Positions 5,796-8,856 of a stretch of DNA of 8,856 nt are shown here, one piece after another (positions within the stretch are counted from its first letter, which is position 1; each line of letters opens with the position of its first letter). The position numbers were made by a program, and so were the translations under genes. Origin of the DNA: JAUWNJ01 sp034190305 (GTDB taxonomy: Bacteria; Planctomycetota; Phycisphaerae; SM23-33); the NCBI GenBank assembly GCA_034190305.1, contig JAXHSV010000126.1, positions 1-8,856 of the forward strand, in the 5' to 3' direction. The notes below the pieces were generated by a model. The model saw only the letters and a program-made list of their open reading frames with translations. It did not search any database and was not told where the DNA came from.

Positions 5796-5804
5796 CAATT
5801 CAAT
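5776..5804 (+). promoter_or_regulatory. Possible promoter whose -35 lies in the MITE end
   Basis: TTGAAC (5776-5781), inside the right terminal inverted repeat, is 17 bp from TTCAAT (5799-5804). Both match four of the six consensus positions. The predicted start near 5811 gives a leader of about 57 nt to the peptidase ATG at 5868. The match is weak. Confidence 0.22.
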
Positions 5805-5867
5805 CTTGCCTGGACTTCCAATTGATGGCACGATGCCGCCTGATGAGTCTCTATTCAGGAGCAGGCA

Positions 5868-7841
5868 ATGGGAAAATCAAGTGTGGCTCCGTACGGTTCA
5901 TGGGCTTCGCCGATTAAGGCTGCGGACATAGCGGCTGGGACGATCAGGCTTGGCGAGCCGTACATTGAAGGCCAATACGTCTATTGGGTCGAACTTCGCC
6001 CGTCGGAGGCGGGAAGATGCGTAGTCGTCCGGCGAAATGCCGACGGCGACACCATCGAGATGAATCCGCCGCCGTTTAACGCGCGGACGCGCGTTCACGA
6101 ATACGGAGGCGGGGCATACATCCCACATGGCGAAACCGTGATTTTCGCCAATTATACCGACCAGAGGCTGTACCGCACGAATGGTAACGACCAGCCGACG
6201 CCGATTACACCCCAAGGCGATGTGCGTTACGCTGATTTCGTTTATGACTTGCGGCGCAGGCGTCTGCTGACCGTGATGGAAGACCATCGCGGCGAAGGCG
6301 AGGCGCCCGCGGTGAGCGAAGTCGAACCGGTCAACACAATCGCAGCCGTCTATGACGACGGCAAGGTCGAGACGCTGGTTTCCGGAGGAGATTTCTACGC
6401 CAATCCGCGCATCAGCCCGGACGGAAAAGAACTGGCGTGGCTGACGTGGAATCACCCGGATATGCCGTGGGACGCCGCCGAGGTTTGGGTCGGACGGTTC
6501 AATAATGACGGGTCAATAGGCGAAACGACGCACGTCGCCGGTGGAGCGGACGAATCGGTCGTCCAGCCGGAGTTCTCGCCTGACGGGCAACTCTACTTCG
6601 TATCAGACCGCACGGATTGGTGGAACCTGTATCGCCGCGGCAGCAACGGACGAATCGAAGCGCCTGCGGTGAGTTCAATCGAACCGGTTACACAATTGGA
6701 GGCTGAGTTTGCCGCGCCGCTGTGGGTTTTCGGCCGGCCGACGTATGCCTTCGCCGGGCATGAGAAGGTTGTCTGCACATACACTCAAAACGGCTTGTGG
6801 GAATTGGCGATTCTGGATATCGCAACAGGTCGGTTGGAGCGGATTGAGACGCCTTACAATTCAATTTCAGCCCTGCGGGCTTTGAACGGACAGGCGGTGT
6901 TTATCGGCGGTTCTTCCGATAAGGTCGCTGCGATAGTTTTGCTGGACATGGAAAGCGGTGGGATGGAGGAATTGCGCCGTGCGAGCGAGTTACAGTTCGA
7001 TTCCGGTTATATTTCGCCGGCTGAGGCGGTAGAGTTTCCGACTGGCGGGAGACTGACGGCGTATGGGCTTTTCTACAGGCCAAGGAATAAGGATTTCACC
7101 GCACCTGTCGGCGAAAAACCGCCGCTGGTTGTGATGGTTCATGGCGGGCCGACCTCGGCAGCGCCTGCGTCGCTGAAATTGTCGATTCAGTATTACACCA
7201 GTCGCGGAATCGCGGTGCTGGACGTTAATTACGGCGGCAGTTCCGGTTACGGACGCAAGTATCGCAATCGCCTTAATGGGCAGTGGGGCGTTGTCGATGT
7301 GGACGATTGCTGCAATGGTGCAAAATATCTTGCCGAACAGGGCTTGGTCGATCCTTCTCGCCTTGCCATTACCGGCGGCAGCGCCGGCGGATATACGACG
7401 CTGGCTGCATTGGCGTTCCGCGATACCTTCGCCGCCGGCGCCAGCCACTACGGCGTCAGCGATTGCGAGGCCCTGGCCAAGGAGACGCACAAGTTCGAGT
7501 CGCGCTACCTTGACGGCCTGATTGGTCCGTACCCGCAACGGCGGGATTTGTACATCGAGCGGTCGGCAATACATCATCTTGACGGGTTTGACTGTCCGGT
7601 GATATTTTTCCAGGGTGATGAGGACAAGATCGTCCCGCCGAACCAGGCTCATATGATGGTAGAGGCGCTGCGCAGCAAGGGCGTGCCTGTCGCTTACGTG
7701 GAATTCGCCGGCGAGCAGCACGGCTTCCGCCAGGTCAAAAATATCACCCGCGCATTGGAAGGGGAGTTATACTTCTTCTCGCGCATCTTCGGTTTCGACC
7801 TGGCCGAAGCCGTCGAACGGGTGGAGATTGAAAATCTCTAA
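5868..7841 (+). CDS. S9-family serine peptidase (acylaminoacyl-peptidase / dipeptidyl-peptidase-like)
   Basis: A 657-residue protein with the S9 layout: an N-terminal beta-propeller (about 30-380, with repeats such as YANPRISPDGKELAWLTWNH and QPEFSPDGQLYFVSD) and a C-terminal alpha/beta-hydrolase domain (about 385-640). Catalytic residues are visible: nucleophile Ser505 in GGSAGGYT, Asp586 in GDEDKIVPP and His618 in GEQHGF. HGGP (425-428) forms the oxyanion region and YGGSSGYGRKYR (455-466) is typical of the family. Length is normal. No signal peptide is seen, so it should be cytoplasmic, cleaving short peptides or N-acylated residues; exact specificity is unclear. Start: AGGAG at 5857-5861 is 6 bases before the ATG. 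Oddly, the propeller carries the same 11-residue motif twice (145-155 and 264-274), probably as in-frame insertions. The methyltransferase follows after 34 bp and is likely co-transcribed. Confidence 0.95.
   Translation: MGKSSVAPYGSWASPIKAADIAAGTIRLGEPYIEGQYVYWVELRPSEAGRCVVVRRNADGDTIEMNPPPFNARTRVHEYGGGAYIPHGETVIFANYTDQRLYRTNGNDQPTPITPQGDVRYADFVYDLRRRRLLTVMEDHRGEGEAPAVSEVEPVNTIAAVYDDGKVETLVSGGDFYANPRISPDGKELAWLTWNHPDMPWDAAEVWVGRFNNDGSIGETTHVAGGADESVVQPEFSPDGQLYFVSDRTDWWNLYRRGSNGRIEAPAVSSIEPVTQLEAEFAAPLWVFGRPTYAFAGHEKVVCTYTQNGLWELAILDIATGRLERIETPYNSISALRALNGQAVFIGGSSDKVAAIVLLDMESGGMEELRRASELQFDSGYISPAEAVEFPTGGRLTAYGLFYRPRNKDFTAPVGEKPPLVVMVHGGPTSAAPASLKLSIQYYTSRGIAVLDVNYGGSSGYGRKYRNRLNGQWGVVDVDDCCNGAKYLAEQGLVDPSRLAITGGSAGGYTTLAALAFRDTFAAGASHYGVSDCEALAKETHKFESRYLDGLIGPYPQRRDLYIERSAIHHLDGFDCPVIFFQGDEDKIVPPNQAHMMVEALRSKGVPVAYVEFAGEQHGFRQVKNITRALEGELYFFSRIFGFDLAEAVERVEIENL
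6300..6332 (+). repeat. 33-bp in-frame repeat inside the peptidase gene, copy 1
   Basis: It encodes EAPAVSEVEPV (residues 145-155). It matches 6657-6689 at 26 of 33 bases and 9 of 11 residues. It sits in a propeller loop just after VMEDHRGEG and before NTIAAVYDD. Confidence 0.7.
6657..6689 (+). repeat. 33-bp in-frame repeat inside the peptidase gene, copy 2
   Basis: It encodes EAPAVSSIEPV (residues 264-274) in the loop between WWNLYRRGSNGRI and TQLEAEFAAP. The reading frame is the same as in copy 1. Four of the seven base differences are synonymous third-position changes. Confidence 0.7.
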
Positions 7842-7875
7842 ATCAGTTCGACGAATCCTTGACGAGGATGGCGCA

Positions 7876-8850
7876 ATGGGTGTATTTGTAGAGTCTATGA
7901 AAACGGTTCGGATATCCGGTTCTTCCACTGCATTATTCGATGAGATCGACCAGCCTGTTGATGTTTCGGGGCTGTATGAAATCCATCAGGCCGATGCCTT
8001 TGAGTGGCTGGCTGGGACCAAACCGGACTCGATTCATGCGGTTGTAACCGATCCCCCCTATGGCCTGATCGAATACACTCATGAACAGTTGGACAAGCGG
8101 AAGAACGGCAATGGCGGCGTATGGCGTATACCTCCGTCATTCGACGGTAGTCGGCGCAGCCCTCTGCCGCGTTTTACCGTTCTGACAGATTCGGACAAGG
8201 ACTCTTTGCGGTCTTTTTTCGCTCGATTGGCGGATTTTCTGATGCCGGTTCTCGTTCCGGGCGCTCATGTTTTTGTCGCCACGAACCCGCTCGTTTCTTA
8301 CCTTGTGCACGAGCCGTTTATCTCCGCCGGTTTTGAAAAACGGGGTGAGATTGTCCGGGTAGTACATACACTACGTGGCGGGGACCGTCCCAAAAACGCC
8401 CACCGTGAATTTACTGATGTGTCCGTGATGCCGAAATCGTGCTGGGAGCCGTGGGGTCTTTTTCGCAAGCCTTGTGAGGGCAGAGTGCAGGACAATCTAA
8501 GGAAATGGTCCACGGGTGGGCTGCGAAGAATATCCGCAGAAGAACCTTTCAAGGATATGATTTATTCATTGCCGGCGCGAGGCATTGAGCGGAAAATCGC
8601 ACCGCACCCATCACTTAAACCCCAGCATTTTCTCCGGCAGATAGTTCGGGCTTCCCTTCCTTTGGGGAAGGGTGTATTGCTTGATCCCTTTATGGGTTCC
8701 GGGTCCACGATTGCGGCGGCGGCTGCCTGCGGGCTCAAGAGCGTCGGACTTGAAAGCAATCCGGAGTTCTTCGCGATGGCAAAGGACTCCATACCGAAAT
8801 TGGCTGCGTACAAGCCCGGCGAGGTCAACGGCAATGGTTCGAAAAGATGA
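7876..8850 (+). CDS. Beta-class site-specific DNA methyltransferase (N6-adenine or N4-cytosine)
   Basis: A 324-residue methyltransferase. DPPY (59-62, in VVTDPPYGL) is catalytic motif IV and comes first. HPSLKP (244-249) resembles motif X, and DPFMGSGST (270-278) is the AdoMet-binding motif I near the C-terminus. The order IV, target-recognition region, X, I defines the beta class. The central region with IPPSFDGSRRSPLPRFTVL, TLRGGDRPKNAHREF and PKSCWEPWGLFRKP probably contains target recognition. DPPY allows either N6-adenine or N4-cytosine methylation; the target cannot be read. Start: GAGGA (7864-7868) is 7 bases before the ATG at 7876. The frame is open from a TTG at 7828 that would overlap the peptidase gene but lacks a usable ribosome-binding site. 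The stop overlaps an ATG in ATGA form at 8847-8850, so a translationally coupled gene may follow outside the window. Confidence 0.93.
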   Translation: MGVFVESMKTVRISGSSTALFDEIDQPVDVSGLYEIHQADAFEWLAGTKPDSIHAVVTDPPYGLIEYTHEQLDKRKNGNGGVWRIPPSFDGSRRSPLPRFTVLTDSDKDSLRSFFARLADFLMPVLVPGAHVFVATNPLVSYLVHEPFISAGFEKRGEIVRVVHTLRGGDRPKNAHREFTDVSVMPKSCWEPWGLFRKPCEGRVQDNLRKWSTGGLRRISAEEPFKDMIYSLPARGIERKIAPHPSLKPQHFLRQIVRASLPLGKGVLLDPFMGSGSTIAAAAACGLKSVGLESNPEFFAMAKDSIPKLAAYKPGEVNGNGSKR

Positions 8851-8856
8851 TTTTGA
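8847..8856 (+). CDS. Possible start of a further gene, cut by the window edge
   Basis: ATG at 8847-8849 overlaps the methyltransferase stop TGA at 8848-8850, the usual arrangement for coupled genes. Only three full codons are visible, and the upstream GAAAAG is a weak ribosome-binding site. Nothing can be said about the product. Confidence 0.25.

Noticed and set aside
5826..5840. TGGCACG upstream of the peptidase gene as a second sigma-54 promoter
   Set aside because: The -12 part reads CCGCC with the GC one base out of register and no TTGC, so the spacing and sequence fail.
7828..7875. TTG start for the methyltransferase overlapping the peptidase gene
   Set aside because: There is no properly spaced ribosome-binding site. 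The ATG at 7876 has GAGGA at 7 bases.

Overview
The window looks like chromosomal DNA of a planctomycete-like bacterium (Planctomycetota, possibly Phycisphaerae), probably from a metagenome assembly. The pointers are a PEP-CTERM sorting signal ending in a run of six arginines, a sigma-54 activator, moderate GC content, wide intergenic spaces holding palindrome-rich repeats, and a 100-N scaffold gap at 2695-2794. The lineage is an inference. No rRNA, tRNA or CRISPR array is visible.

Left part (1-2694): a perfect hairpin and a possible promoter precede a gene that starts at 402. It runs into an in-frame TAA at 771-773, after which the same frame continues as a phospholipase-D-like domain to 1226. 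I read this as one gene broken by a nonsense codon. The gene-free stretch 1227-1791 holds a 63-bp direct repeat in two copies and, between them, an element with terminal inverted repeats rich in short palindromes. On the minus strand, 1792-2637 encodes a complete amidohydrolase-2 family metal-dependent hydrolase with its own terminator. The scaffold gap follows, so linkage across it is only as good as the scaffolding.

Middle part (2795-5530): the AAA+ and Fis-type DNA-binding domains of a sigma-54 transcription activator emerge from the gap. Downstream lies a near-consensus sigma-54 promoter (4036-4051), then a stand-alone receiver-like protein that has lost its phosphorylatable aspartate, a possible 37-residue ORF, and a secreted PEP-CTERM protein ending at a strong hairpin. 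PEP-CTERM genes in other bacteria are known to be controlled by sigma-54 and the PrsK/PrsR regulators, so this block may be a self-contained regulatory unit for an exported surface or matrix protein. No exosortase gene is in the window.

Right part (5531-8856): a 240-bp MITE-like element with perfect 12-bp terminal inverted repeats and an exact 8-bp target duplication sits in front of an S9-family serine peptidase. The peptidase carries two copies of an 11-residue in-frame repeat. A beta-class DNA methyltransferase follows 34 bp later. Its stop codon overlaps an ATG in an ATGA arrangement at the window edge, so another gene, perhaps a restriction partner, may follow.
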